A DNA stretch of 64,000 nucleotides from JAOPZW01 sp963806015 (lineage in GTDB: Bacteria; Actinomycetota; Thermoleophilia; Solirubrobacterales; Solirubrobacteraceae): assembly GCA_963806015.1 (NCBI GenBank), contig CAWDWM010000012.1, positions 310,001-374,000 on the forward strand, written 5' to 3'. Positions 24,225 through 33,762 of this stretch are shown piece by piece. Under the pieces are notes generated by a model that worked only from the letters and a program-made list of their open reading frames with translations, was not told the DNA's origin and did no database searches. Positions within the stretch are counted from its first letter, which is position 1; every line of letters starts with the position of its first letter. A program made the position numbers and the translations under genes.

Positions 24225-25312
24225 GCACCGACGTGACCGAAGTCCAGTCCGGCCTGGAGGGCGTCCTCGCCTTCGCCACCGAGATCGCCGAGCCCGACCG
24301 CGAGGGCGGCGCGCTGCGTTACCGGGGCGTCGACATCGAGGAGCTCGTCGGCGCCGTGCCCTTCGAGCAGGTGTGGGGGCTGCTGGTCGACGGCAGCTTC
24401 GCGCCCGGCCTGCCGGCGGCGATCCCGCACCCGCTCACGATCCGCTCGGGCGATCCGCGCGTCGACGTGCAGAGCGCCTTGGCGACGCTGGCCCCGCAGT
24501 GGGGCTTCAGGCAGCTCATCGACATCAGCGACGAGCAGGCGCGCCAGGACCTCGCGCGCGCGTCGGTCATGGCCCTCAGCTTCGTGGCGCAGTCGGCGCG
24601 CGGAGTCGGGCGCCCGCCCGTAGCGCAGACCGACGTCGATCGCGGCGCCAGCACCGCCGAGCGCTTCCTCATCCGCTGGCGCGGCGCGGCCGACCCCGAC
24701 CACGCGAAGGCCATCGACGCCTACTGGATCTCGGCCGCCGAGCACGGCATGAACGCCTCGACCTTCACCGCCCGCGTCGTGGCCTCGACCGGCGCCGACT
24801 GCGCCGCGGCCCTCTCGAGCGCCGTCGGCGCCCTCAGCGGGCCCCTGCACGGCGGCGCTCCGTTGCGCGTGCTGAAGATGCTCGACGAGGTGGAGCAGCT
24901 GGGCGATGCCGAGCGCTGGGTCAAGGACGCGCTGGACCGCGGCGAGCGGCTCATGGGCTTCGGGCACCGCGTCTATCGCGCCGAGGATCCGCGGGCGCGC
25001 GTCCTGCGGCGCACGGCGCGTGAGCTGGGCTCCACGCGCTACGAGGTCGCCGAGGCGCTCGAGCGCGCAGCGCTGGCCGAGCTGCAGGCGCGCAAGCCCG
25101 ATCGCGTCCTGGCCACGAACGTGGAGTTCTGGTCGGCGGTCGTGCTCGACCGCGCCGAGGTGCCGCCGGACCTCTTCACGAGCATGTTCACCTGTGCCCG
25201 CGTGGCGGGCTGGTCGGCGCACATCCTCGAGCAGAAGCGCGAGGCGCGGCTCATCCGGCCCTCGGCGAAGTACGTCGGCCCACCGCCGAGGTCGGTCGCT
25301 GAAGTGCGATAG
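24221..25312 (+). CDS. Citrate synthase family protein (citrate or 2-methylcitrate synthase)
   Basis: A 363-residue citrate synthase. The key catalytic parts are the first histidine in SGPLHGGAP, the second in MGFGHRVYRAEDPRA, and the late Asp/Arg region (LFTSMFTCARVAGWSAHILEQ). The short length without an N-terminal extension is like the type II citrate synthase 2 group, which often makes 2-methylcitrate. It condenses acetyl-CoA or propionyl-CoA with oxaloacetate. Sequence alone does not separate the two substrates. It is translationally coupled to the MFS gene. Confidence 0.88.
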   Translation: MSTDVTEVQSGLEGVLAFATEIAEPDREGGALRYRGVDIEELVGAVPFEQVWGLLVDGSFAPGLPAAIPHPLTIRSGDPRVDVQSALATLAPQWGFRQLIDISDEQARQDLARASVMALSFVAQSARGVGRPPVAQTDVDRGASTAERFLIRWRGAADPDHAKAIDAYWISAAEHGMNASTFTARVVASTGADCAAALSSAVGALSGPLHGGAPLRVLKMLDEVEQLGDAERWVKDALDRGERLMGFGHRVYRAEDPRARVLRRTARELGSTRYEVAEALERAALAELQARKPDRVLATNVEFWSAVVLDRAEVPPDLFTSMFTCARVAGWSAHILEQKREARLIRPSAKYVGPPPRSVAEVR

Positions 25313-25430
25313 CCGACCGGCCAACACCGCTGGTTTCAGCCGTCGCGAACCAGGGATAGGGGTCGCGCGGCGGGGAGTCCTTGGCAGGGGCGTCACGTCA
25401 TCAAACTCCCCGAACAGGAGGTACGCGCGC

Positions 25431-26905
25431 ATGCGCATGCTTCGTCTTGTCGTGCCCGCATTGGTCGCCTCGGCCGTTCTTGCCTCGGCGGCGTCGGCGG
25501 CGTCGGCGGCGTCGGCGGCGTCCACGCAGCAGGCGGCGCACGATCGCTTCGCTCAGGACGCGCAGGGCGCCCGCATCGTCTCGGCGCCGGCGACCGCCGC
25601 AGCATCGACCGTCACCGGCACCGTGAGCGCCAAGCGCCTCGGCGTCGCCGCGAATGCCAGTGCGGGTACTGCCGCCCGCGCCGCGGTCAACCGCTATGCG
25701 GCGCTGCTCGGCGTCAGCAGCCCGACCTCGCAGCTGCGCTACTCGGGCGCGACGACCGACGCCCTCGGTCAGCGCCACGTGCTCTTCGAGCAGGTCGTCG
25801 GCGACGTGCCCGTCTACGACGGCGCGGTGACCGTGCACTCGCGCGCGGCGCCGACACCCTGAACGGCTTCAGCGCCGGCGTCTCGCGCGCCACCAGCGGC
25901 GCGGCCGCGCAGCCTTCGATCTCCGCCGACCAGGCGCGTGGCGCGGCCCTCGGCCAGGTCCCCGACGCCAAGCTCGTGCAGGCGCCGAAGCTGTACGTCT
26001 ACACCGGCGTGCCGTTCGGCAGCCACCCGGCCACGCTCGCGTACGCGGTCGACGTCACCTCGACCACCCAGGCCGACCGCAAGCTCGTGTTCGTCGACGC
26101 GACCTCCGGTCAGGTGACCGACACGCTCAACCGGACCGAGTTCGCCAAGAACCGCACCGTCTACAACGCGAACGGCAGCACGACCACGGGCACCTTCGCT
26201 CGCGGCGAGGGCGACCCGGCGACGGGCAACACCGACGTCGACAACGCCTATGACGGGACCGGCGCGACGTACGACTACTACGCGTCGAACTTCGGGCGCG
26301 ACTCCTACGACGGGGCCGGTGCCGAGCTCGTGAGCTTCGTGCACTACGGCGTCGGCTACGAGAACGCGTTCTGGGACGGCGCCGAGATGGTCTACGGGGA
26401 CGGCTTCGCGGTCAACGACGTCACGGCGCACGAGCTCACCCACGCGGTGACCGAGCGCACCGCCGGGCTCGAGTATCAGGACCAGCCGGGCGCGCTGAAC
26501 GAGTCGATCTCCGATCAGGCCGGCTGGGACGTCGACCCCGGCGACTCGACGATGGGTGAGGACCTCCCGATCGGCGCCATCCGCGACATGCGCAACCCGG
26601 GCGCCTACGGGCAGCCGGCCACCGCGTCGCAGTACGTCTGCACGTCGAGCGACAACGGCGGCGTGCACACCAATAGCGGGATCCCGAACAAGGTCTACGC
26701 GAACCTGGTCGACGCGCTAGGCCGCGGCGGCGCCGAGCAGGTGCGCTACCGCACGCAGGCCGTCTATCTCGGCCCCAACGCGACGTTCGCCGACGCGCTG
26801 GCGGCCGAGGAGCAGGCGGCCTCCGACCTCGGCTACAGCTCGGCCACGGTGGGCAACGCATGGCAGGCGCAGGGCGTCACGGCGTCCTGGCAGCCGCCCT
26901 GCTGA
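25431..26905 (+). pseudogene. Thermolysin-like M4 metalloprotease, interrupted by a frameshift
   Basis: One gene in two frames. The first part (25431-25862) has a strong GGAGGT ribosome site, a signal peptide with four SAA repeats and the FTP propeptide (QLRYSGATTDALGQRHVLFEQVVGDVPVYDG). It stops at TGA 25860. The reading then continues without a break one frame over, from about 25850 to 26905, covering the rest of the propeptide and the catalytic domain with HELTHAV and the NESISD ligand glutamate. A one-base loss in the GC-rich run near 25840-25856 explains it. It is either a real null mutation or a sequencing error. If intact it is a secreted thermolysin-type protease. The C-terminal domain is complete. 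Confidence 0.85.
25485..25520 (+). repeat. Four perfect 9-bp repeats in the protease signal peptide
   Basis: TCGGCGGCG is repeated four times (25485-25520), encoding Ser-Ala-Ala units in the h/c-region of the signal peptide. Slippage could change signal length. Confidence 0.9.
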
Positions 26906-26921
26906 GACGGACCGGGTGGCA

Positions 26922-26947
26922 GCGCGGGCGGAGCGATCCGCCCGCGC
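26922..26947. terminator. Bidirectional terminator hairpin
   Basis: GCGCGGGCGGA (26922-26932), loop GCGA, TCCGCCCGCGC (26937-26947): a perfect 11-bp stem between the convergent protease and MarR genes. Confidence 0.75.
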
Positions 26948-26962
26948 GCAGCCATCCGGCGC

Positions 26963-27400
26963 TCAGGCGCGGCCGAGGGCCCGGCGCATGATGTCGCGCA
27001 GGGCGCGCTGGTCCTCGAGCGAGAGGCCGGCCAGCGGCTCTGGGGGCTCGTCCAGGCGCGCCGCGAGCGCCGCGCGGACCTCGGCTCCGCGCGCGGTGAT
27101 GCTCAGCATCTTCACGCGACGGTCGTGCGCGGCGGCGCGGCGCTCGACGAGGCCGCGGTCCTCGAGGCGGTCGACGATCCCGGTGACGTTCGAGTTGTCA
27201 CAGCGCAGGGCGAGGGCGAGCTCGCTCATCGGCTTGGGCTCGTCGGGGTCGAGCTGGCGCAGAGCCATGACCTGCGGCGGCGAGAGCTCGAACTCCGACG
27301 CGATGGCCATGAAGCGCCGCTTGGAGAGGTGTATGAGCTCGAACATGAGCGCCCATGCCTCCGAGGCAGGCGACACCCGGGGTCGTGTGCTCGCGCCCAT
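26963..27400 (-). CDS. MarR family transcriptional regulator
   Basis: A 145-residue winged-helix protein with the MarR recognition region SELALALRCDNSNVTGIVDR and the wing motif VERRAAAHDRRVKMLSITARG. The start ATG 27400 is preferred over longer N-terminal extensions. It is divergent from the DrrA-like exporter genes, with two inverted repeats in between, so it probably represses both units and is released by a small phenolic or drug-like ligand. A TTGTCA/TACTAT promoter pair with an 18-bp spacer faces this gene. Confidence 0.9.
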   Translation of the reverse strand: MGASTRPRVSPASEAWALMFELIHLSKRRFMAIASEFELSPPQVMALRQLDPDEPKPMSELALALRCDNSNVTGIVDRLEDRGLVERRAAAHDRRVKMLSITARGAEVRAALAARLDEPPEPLAGLSLEDQRALRDIMRRALGRA

Positions 27401-27416
27401 GCACTCACCATAGTAC

Positions 27417-27428
27417 TTATCTGCATAA
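27417..27428. promoter_or_regulatory. Inverted repeat, candidate MarR site 1
   Basis: TTATCTGCATAA is a 4+4 palindrome (TTAT/ATAA, 4-bp spacer) within the marR-side promoter spacer. Confidence 0.5.
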
Positions 27429-27430
27429 AT

Positions 27431-27447
27431 CGTTGACAACTTCAACG
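27431..27447. promoter_or_regulatory. Inverted repeat, candidate MarR site 2
   Basis: CGTTGACAACTTCAACG is a perfect 6+6 repeat with a 5-bp spacer. It overlaps a TTGACA hexamer (27433-27438) facing the exporter operon and the TTGTCA hexamer of the MarR gene, so binding would affect both promoters. Confidence 0.55.
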
Positions 27448-27467
27448 GATATGGCACCCTGGGGCGC

Positions 27468-28468
<1,001 letters not shown>

Positions 28469-28472
<4 letters not shown>

Positions 28473-29245
28473 CCTCCGTCCTGGACCAGATCGGCCTGGT
28501 CGCGCGGCGCTCGGTGCGCCGCACCCTGCGCCAGCCCGCGCTCATCGTGCCGACGATCGTCTTCCCGCTCTTCCTGCTGGCGGTCAACTCGAGCGGGCTG
28601 AGCGCGGCGACCAACATCCCCGGCTTCCCCGCCGACTCCTACCTCGACTTCGCCATCACGGTCTGCTTCGTGCAGGGGGCCATGTTCGCGGCCATCACCG
28701 CGGGCACCGAGCTCGCGACCGACGTCCAATCCGGCTTCCTCAACCGCCTGCAGCTCACGCCGCTGACGCGGCTGGCGATCCTGATCGGGCAGATGGCCGG
28801 CGCCACGACGCTCGCGCTGCTCGGCGCCGTGACCTATCTCGCCGTTGGGGTGATCGCCGGCGTCGGCGTCAAGAGCGGCGTCGGCGGTGCGGTCGTGCTG
28901 ATCATCTACGCCCTGTTCACCGCCGTCGCCTTCTCGGGCATCGGCGCCACGCTGGGCGCGCGGACGGGCTCGCCCGAGGCGGTGCAGGGCGCCTTCCCGC
29001 TCATGTTCGCGCTGTTCTTCCTGTCGTCCATGAGTCTGCCGCGCGAGCTGATCTCGGTCGACTGGTTTCGCACCGTGGCGACCTGGAACCCCGCCTCCTA
29101 CCTGATCGAGGGGATGCGCTCGCTCGTCATCACCGGGTGGGACGGGACGGCATTGTGGCGCGGTGTCGCCGTCGGCGTGGCGATCCTGCTGCTGTCCTTC
29201 TGGGCCGCCTCGCGCGCCCTCGCCACGAGGATGGCGCGAACATGA
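28469..29245 (+). CDS. ABC-2 type exporter permease 1
   Basis: A 258-residue membrane protein with about six hydrophobic segments and the ABC-2 (DrrB-like) pattern: an N-terminal cytoplasmic helix RRSVRRTLRQPALIVPTIVF, a NRLQLTPLTR loop and the end-motif WNPASYLIEGMRSLV. GTG 28469 overlaps the ATPase stop. It pairs with the next permease, suggesting a heterodimeric channel. Confidence 0.88.
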
Positions 29246-30015
29246 CGCGCGACTTCACGAGCGTCGCCGGGGCCGTCCTGCGGCGCAACCTCGTCCACGC
29301 GTTCACCAACCCGGCGCTGCTCATCCCGTCGGCCGTCTTCCCGCTGCTGTTCTTCGTCGCCTTCGCCGGGGGCCTGTCGAGCGTCGGCAACGTCCCGGGC
29401 TTCGACTTCGCATCCGGCTACACGGCCTTCCAGTTCGTCTTCGTCTTCCTGCAGTCGGCGGCCTTCGGCGGGGTGTTCACCGGTTTCGCGGCCGCCGGGG
29501 ACTTCGAGTCGGGCTTCGGCCGGCGCCTGCTGCTGGCCTCGCCGCAGCGGCGGGGGATCATCGCCGGGTACGCGCTCGCGGCGATCGCGCGCTGGTTCTT
29601 CACCGCCACGATCGTCTCGGTCGCCGCCGCGATCGCCGGCATGCACGTCGATGGCGGCCTCGCCCAGCTCGTCGCGCTCGTCTCGCTCGCGCTGCTGGTG
29701 AACCTCACCGCGACGCTCTGGGGCGTCGGCATGGCGCTGCGCTTCCAGTCGCTGCAGGCGGGGCCCGCGATGCAGATCCCCGTGTTCCTGATCCTGTTCA
29801 TGGCCCCGGTCTACGTGCCGCTCGACCTCATCAGCGGGTGGGTCCACGACGCCGCGTCCTACAACCCCCTCACCGCGCTGCTCGAATCGGGCCGCGGCTT
29901 CATCTCGGGCGCGCCCGACACCGTCGGCCTCGCCTACCTCGCCGGTGTCTGCCTCGTCGCGCTCGGCCTCTTCTGGGCGCTCACCGGACTGCGCCGCGCC
30001 GAGCGCGGGCTGTGA
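29242..30015 (+). CDS. ABC-2 type exporter permease 2
   Basis: A 257-residue paralogue of the preceding permease (RRNLVHAFTNPALLIPSAVFP at the start; YNPLTALLESGRGF near the end), with about six membrane segments. ATG 29242 overlaps the previous stop by 4 bp. Two different half-permeases with one ATPase imply a heterodimeric exporter. The substrate is unknown; a MarR-controlled exporter often handles toxic small molecules. Confidence 0.87.
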   Translation: MTRDFTSVAGAVLRRNLVHAFTNPALLIPSAVFPLLFFVAFAGGLSSVGNVPGFDFASGYTAFQFVFVFLQSAAFGGVFTGFAAAGDFESGFGRRLLLASPQRRGIIAGYALAAIARWFFTATIVSVAAAIAGMHVDGGLAQLVALVSLALLVNLTATLWGVGMALRFQSLQAGPAMQIPVFLILFMAPVYVPLDLISGWVHDAASYNPLTALLESGRGFISGAPDTVGLAYLAGVCLVALGLFWALTGLRRAERGL

Positions 30016-30039
30016 TGCGCGGCGTATGCTGCGCGCTGC

Positions 30040-30555
30040 GTGAGTAGTCCAGCCCGCCAGCTCGATCCAGCCGCGCTCGGGGATCACGTCGACCGGCTCT
30101 ATCGGGCGGCGTGGGCGCTGTGCGGATCGCGGGAGGACGCCGAGGATCTCGTGCAGGAGACGTTCGCCAAGGTGCTGTCCAAGCCGCGCTTCCTGCGCAA
30201 CGACGACGATCTCGGCTACCTGCTGCGGGTCCTGCGCAACACTTTCGTGAGTCGCCACCGCGCCGCCATGCGCCGTCCGCAGTCCGCGCCCATGCCCGAA
30301 GAGCTCGAGCCCGTCGATCCGTCCGGCGCGATGCGGCCGGATTCCGCGGTCGAGGCGCGCGAGGTCTTCGCCCACATCTCGAGGCTCCCCGAGAGCTTTC
30401 GCGACGCGCTGGTCGCCGTCGACGTGGTCGGCCTGAGCTACGGTGAGGCGGCCAAGCTGCTCGGCACCAAGGAGGCCACCATCACCTCGCGCCTGTACCG
30501 CGCGCGCGCTCAGGTGGCTCGCGGGATGGATCCGAGCCGGCAAGGCGTCCTTTAA
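30040..30555 (+). CDS. ECF RNA polymerase sigma factor A
   Basis: A 171-residue sigma-70-like protein with region 2 (LYRAAWALCGSREDAEDLVQ) and region 4 (LSYGEAAKLLGTKEATITSR with LYRARAQVARG). There is no sigma 1.1 or 3 domain, so it is of the ECF type. GTG 30040 is the start, 24 bp after the exporter operon. It is followed at 9 bp by a membrane protein that probably is its anti-sigma partner. Confidence 0.9.
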   Translation: MSSPARQLDPAALGDHVDRLYRAAWALCGSREDAEDLVQETFAKVLSKPRFLRNDDDLGYLLRVLRNTFVSRHRAAMRRPQSAPMPEELEPVDPSGAMRPDSAVEAREVFAHISRLPESFRDALVAVDVVGLSYGEAAKLLGTKEATITSRLYRARAQVARGMDPSRQGVL

Positions 30556-30563
30556 GGCAAGCC

Positions 30564-31280
30564 GTGGTTCCCCCCGACCAGGACAATCCGCCCGTGGACC
30601 CCCTCGACGAAGAGCTCGCCGAGCGTGGCCGCCTGCTCATCGCCGCCGCCGTGGCGGAGACGACGGCGCCCCTCGCCCTGCGTGAGCGCATCGAGGCCGA
30701 CACCCGCAGCGCGGGCAAGAGCCGCGCGCGCCCGCGGTCACGCGGCGTGATGGGGTGGCTGCTGCCGGCCGGCGGCCTGGTGGCCGCCGCCGCGGTCGTC
30801 CTGGCCCTGATCCTCGGGGGCGGCGCCAATGCCCCGAGCGTCCTGGCGACCGCTGCGCTGGCCACCGGCGGCCCCGTGCTGCCCGCGCCGGCGGAGGACA
30901 GCGCCAACGGCGCAGTGCTCAAGACCTCGATGGGGGGCGTGCCGTTCCCCTACTGGGGTGACTCCTTCAAGTGGGAGGCCGTGGGCGCGCGCGACGACAA
31001 GATCGAGGACCGCAGTGCCCGCACGGTGTTCTACGACAACCCCAAGGGCGCGCGCGCTGCGTACACGATCCTCGGCGGCGACACGATCGGCGCGCCCTCC
31101 GGTGCGCGCAAGGAGACGCTGAACGGGACCCAGCTGTACATCACCCAGGACAAGGGCCGCCGGATCGTGACCTGGACGCGCGGCGGTCACACGTGCGTGT
31201 TGAGTGCCCCGCTCGCCGTGCCCGAGCAGAAGCTGCTCCAGCTGGCGAGCTGGAAGGGCAAGGGCAACGTTCCTTTCTGA
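30564..31280 (+). CDS. Single-pass membrane protein, probable anti-sigma factor
   Basis: A 238-residue protein: a short charged N-terminal cytoplasmic part (about 1-65, LDEELAERGRLLIAAAVAET), one transmembrane helix (about 68-90, GWLLPAGGLVAAAAVVLALIL) and an extracytoplasmic domain of about 140 residues (PYWGDSFKWEAVGARDDKIE). The usual zinc anti-sigma HxxxCxxC motif is missing, so the anti-sigma role rests on topology and position after the ECF gene. The start is GTG 30564. Confidence 0.65.
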   Translation: MVPPDQDNPPVDPLDEELAERGRLLIAAAVAETTAPLALRERIEADTRSAGKSRARPRSRGVMGWLLPAGGLVAAAAVVLALILGGGANAPSVLATAALATGGPVLPAPAEDSANGAVLKTSMGGVPFPYWGDSFKWEAVGARDDKIEDRSARTVFYDNPKGARAAYTILGGDTIGAPSGARKETLNGTQLYITQDKGRRIVTWTRGGHTCVLSAPLAVPEQKLLQLASWKGKGNVPF

Positions 31281-31454
31281 GTGACGCCGTACCACCGCGC
31301 CACACTGCTGCTCCTGCTGCTCGCCCAGCTCCTGGCGGCGCAGCAGCCGCGCGGAGGGCCGTTCCCGCGCGGGCAGCGGCCCGGCTCCGCGCGCCTGCCG
31401 CGGCGAGCGCTCCCGCCGCACGGGACGCTGGCGGGGCGGCGGCCGCGAGGGTAG
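31281..31454 (+). CDS. Possible small 57-residue peptide
   Basis: GTG 31281 directly abuts the preceding TGA. The peptide begins MTPYHRATLLLLLLAQLLAA, a signal or membrane helix, and continues Arg/Pro-rich to TAG 31452. Coupling and a hydrophobic N-terminus make it plausible, but the codon content is not diagnostic, and chance in GC-rich DNA is quite possible. Confidence 0.25.
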   Translation: MTPYHRATLLLLLLAQLLAAQQPRGGPFPRGQRPGSARLPRRALPPHGTLAGRRPRG

Positions 31455-31505
31455 GTTCGCTCCTACACGACGTTTGACGGCCCAACGACCCTCGGAAAGG
31501 AAGAC

Positions 31506-32333
31506 ATGAGCCAACCGGCGGGAGCGCCCGACACCATCGTCCTGCTCCACGGCTTCTGGGTGACCCCGCGCAGCTGGGAGCACTGGATCGATCACTACCA
31601 GGCGCGCGGCTTTCGCGTGCTCGCGCCCGCCTACCCGGGGTTCGAGGTCGAGGTCGAGGCGCTCAACGCGGATCCGTCGCCGATCGAGGCGCTGACGGTG
31701 CCCGCAATCGTCGAGCACTTCGAGTCGGTCATCGGCGAGCTGGACTCGCCGCCGATCGTGATGGGCCACTCGGCGGGCGGCGCGTTCACGCAGATCGTGC
31801 TCGACCACGGATTCGGCGCGGCCGGAGTGGCGATCAACTCGGCGCCCACCGAGGGCGTCGCCGTCGTCCCGCTCTCCCAGGTCAAGGCGAGCTTCCCGGT
31901 GCTCAGGAACCCCGCCAACCGCCACCGCGCCGTCGGGTTCACGTTCGAGCAGTGGCACTACGCGTTCACCAACACGTTCAGCGAGGAGCAGTCGCGCGCG
32001 CTCTACGAGCGCTACCACGTCCCGGCGTCCGGATCGATCTTCTGGGGCAGCGCGCTGGCCAACATCCATCCCGGTCACGACGACACCTACGTCGACTACC
32101 ACAACGACAACCGGGCGCCGCTGCTGTTCATCTCCGGCAGCGACGACCATCTCATGCCGCCCAAGATCCAGCGATCCAACGCCAAGCACTACAAGTCCGA
32201 CACGATCACCGAGATCATGCAGTTCGAGGGCCCGCACCTCCTGCCCGCCACGGACGGGTGGCAAGAGGTCGCCGACTACGCCCTGGACTGGGCGCTCAGC
32301 CACGCGACCAAGCGGGCTGCCACCAGCGCGTGA
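31506..32333 (+). CDS. Alpha/beta hydrolase
   Basis: A 275-residue alpha/beta-hydrolase. The nucleophile elbow is GHSAGG (near residue 86), the oxyanion region is LLHGFWVTPRSWEHW, the acid is in SGSDDHLMP and the histidine in FEGPHLLPA. It has no signal peptide and is therefore cytoplasmic. It is similar in plan to esterases or C-C hydrolases; the substrate is unknown. The GGAAAGGAAG stretch before ATG 31506 is a good ribosome site. The last bases overlap the MBL gene start. Confidence 0.85.
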   Translation: MSQPAGAPDTIVLLHGFWVTPRSWEHWIDHYQARGFRVLAPAYPGFEVEVEALNADPSPIEALTVPAIVEHFESVIGELDSPPIVMGHSAGGAFTQIVLDHGFGAAGVAINSAPTEGVAVVPLSQVKASFPVLRNPANRHRAVGFTFEQWHYAFTNTFSEEQSRALYERYHVPASGSIFWGSALANIHPGHDDTYVDYHNDNRAPLLFISGSDDHLMPPKIQRSNAKHYKSDTITEIMQFEGPHLLPATDGWQEVADYALDWALSHATKRAATSA

Positions 32334-32941
32334 AGGACGTCCGCCTCACGCACATCGGCGGCCCGACCGTGCTGGTCGAGATCGGCAGCTGGCGGCCGCT
32401 CACCGATCCGACCTTCGACCCTCCGGGTCGCCGGTACTTCTTCGGCTGGGGCACGATGTCGCGCAAGCTCGCCGGGCCCGCGGTCGCGGCGACCGAGCTG
32501 CCGCCGATCGACGCGATCCTGCTCAGCCACGACCACCACGGCGACAACCTCGACCCGGCCGGCCGCGCGCTGCTTCCCTCGGCCGGGGCGATCGTGACGA
32601 CAGCCTCCGGTGCGAAGCGCCTCGGCGGATCGGCTCGAGGGCTCGCCCCATGGCAGACCACGCGCCTGGGGGCGCCCGACCGCACGCCGATCGACATCAC
32701 CGCGACGCCGTGCCGGCACGGGCCGCCGCTCAGCCGTCCGATCGTCGGCGACGTTATCGGCTTCGCCCTGCGATGGGACGGCCAGGAGGACGGCGTGCTC
32801 TGGGTCTCGGGCGACACGGTGTGGAAGCACTTCCGCCAGGGCCAGCGCGACATCGAGCGCGAGTGGGCGGCCGCCCCTGAGGACGTACGCGGGCGGATCC
32901 GCTGGCTGCCCATCGGGGTCGGAGTCGACCTCGCGGCGTGA
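32330..32941 (+). CDS. Metallo-beta-lactamase-fold protein, C-terminally short
   Basis: A 203-residue UlaG-like MBL-fold protein. Metal motif: LSHDHHGDNLD; later contacts: CRHGPP and WVSGDT. After the SGDT strand, family members usually run about 60 more residues, with the last ligand histidine; here the frame ends in VGVDLAA after an atypical stretch. It may be truncated and inactive. GTG 32330 overlaps the hydrolase stop (GTGA). Confidence 0.65.
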   Translation: MKDVRLTHIGGPTVLVEIGSWRPLTDPTFDPPGRRYFFGWGTMSRKLAGPAVAATELPPIDAILLSHDHHGDNLDPAGRALLPSAGAIVTTASGAKRLGGSARGLAPWQTTRLGAPDRTPIDITATPCRHGPPLSRPIVGDVIGFALRWDGQEDGVLWVSGDTVWKHFRQGQRDIEREWAAAPEDVRGRIRWLPIGVGVDLAA

Positions 32942-32979
32942 GCCCGCGCCGATCGCGCGCCGCCGGATACGGTGCGCGC

Positions 32980-33762
32980 GTGGGGCGCCTGTTCGTGACG
33001 GGGCTGGGCGGCTATCTCGGCAGCGAGCTGGGGCGCCAGGCCCCGGCGGCGGGATGGGACGTGTCGGGGATCGCCGGCTCCGCCGAGCTCGACGTCCGCG
33101 ATGGCATCGCGGTCGCCGCCGCGGTCGCCGCCGCGGGCCCCGACGTCGTCGTCCATACGGCCTATCGCATGGACGACGCGAGCGTCAACGTGGAGGGCAC
33201 GCGAGCGGTCGCCGCCGCGGCCGTCGCCACCGGCGCGCGCCTGGTCCACCTCTCGAGCGACATCGTCTTTGCCGGCAGCGCGACGCGGGCGCTGACCGAG
33301 GAGGACGAACCCGACCCGGTCACGGCCTACGGCGAGTCCAAGCTGGAGGCCGAGCGCCTGTGCCCGGCGGGCGCGCTGCTGGTGCGGACCTCGCTCATCT
33401 ACGGCGGACCTGTGCCCTCGTCGCACGAGCGCGCCGCCCTCGAGGTGGCCGACGGCGCGCGCGACATGACCTTCTTCACCGACGAGCGGCGCTGCCCGAT
33501 CGCCGTCGCCGACCTCGCCGCCGCCGTCCTCGAGCTGGCGGCGCTGGACATCGCCGGCCCCCTGCACGTCGCCGGCGCCGACGCGCTCACGCGTCTGGAG
33601 TTCGCGCGGTTGATCTGCGCGCACCACGGGCGCGACCCCGGGGTCCTGCGCGGCGCGCCCGGCGGCCCGGAGCGCCCCAAGCAGATCGTCCTGGACTGCT
33701 CGCGGGCGCGCGCCCTGCTGCGCGTGCGCCTGCGCGGCGCGCGCGAGGTGCTCTCGCCGTGA
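32980..33762 (+). CDS. SDR family NAD(P)-dependent reductase, RmlD-like
   Basis: About 260 residues. The Rossmann motif TGLGGYLGSELG is at the N-terminus, the dinucleotide domain continues VVVHTAYRMDD, and the catalytic pair is Y-x3-K in AYGESKLEAE. The substrate domain resembles dTDP-4-dehydrorhamnose reductases, but no dTDP-sugar genes are nearby, so a different sugar or alcohol substrate is likely. The start is GTG 32980; GTG 32938, overlapping the previous stop, is an alternative. Confidence 0.8.
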   Translation: MGRLFVTGLGGYLGSELGRQAPAAGWDVSGIAGSAELDVRDGIAVAAAVAAAGPDVVVHTAYRMDDASVNVEGTRAVAAAAVATGARLVHLSSDIVFAGSATRALTEEDEPDPVTAYGESKLEAERLCPAGALLVRTSLIYGGPVPSSHERAALEVADGARDMTFFTDERRCPIAVADLAAAVLELAALDIAGPLHVAGADALTRLEFARLICAHHGRDPGVLRGAPGGPERPKQIVLDCSRARALLRVRLRGAREVLSP

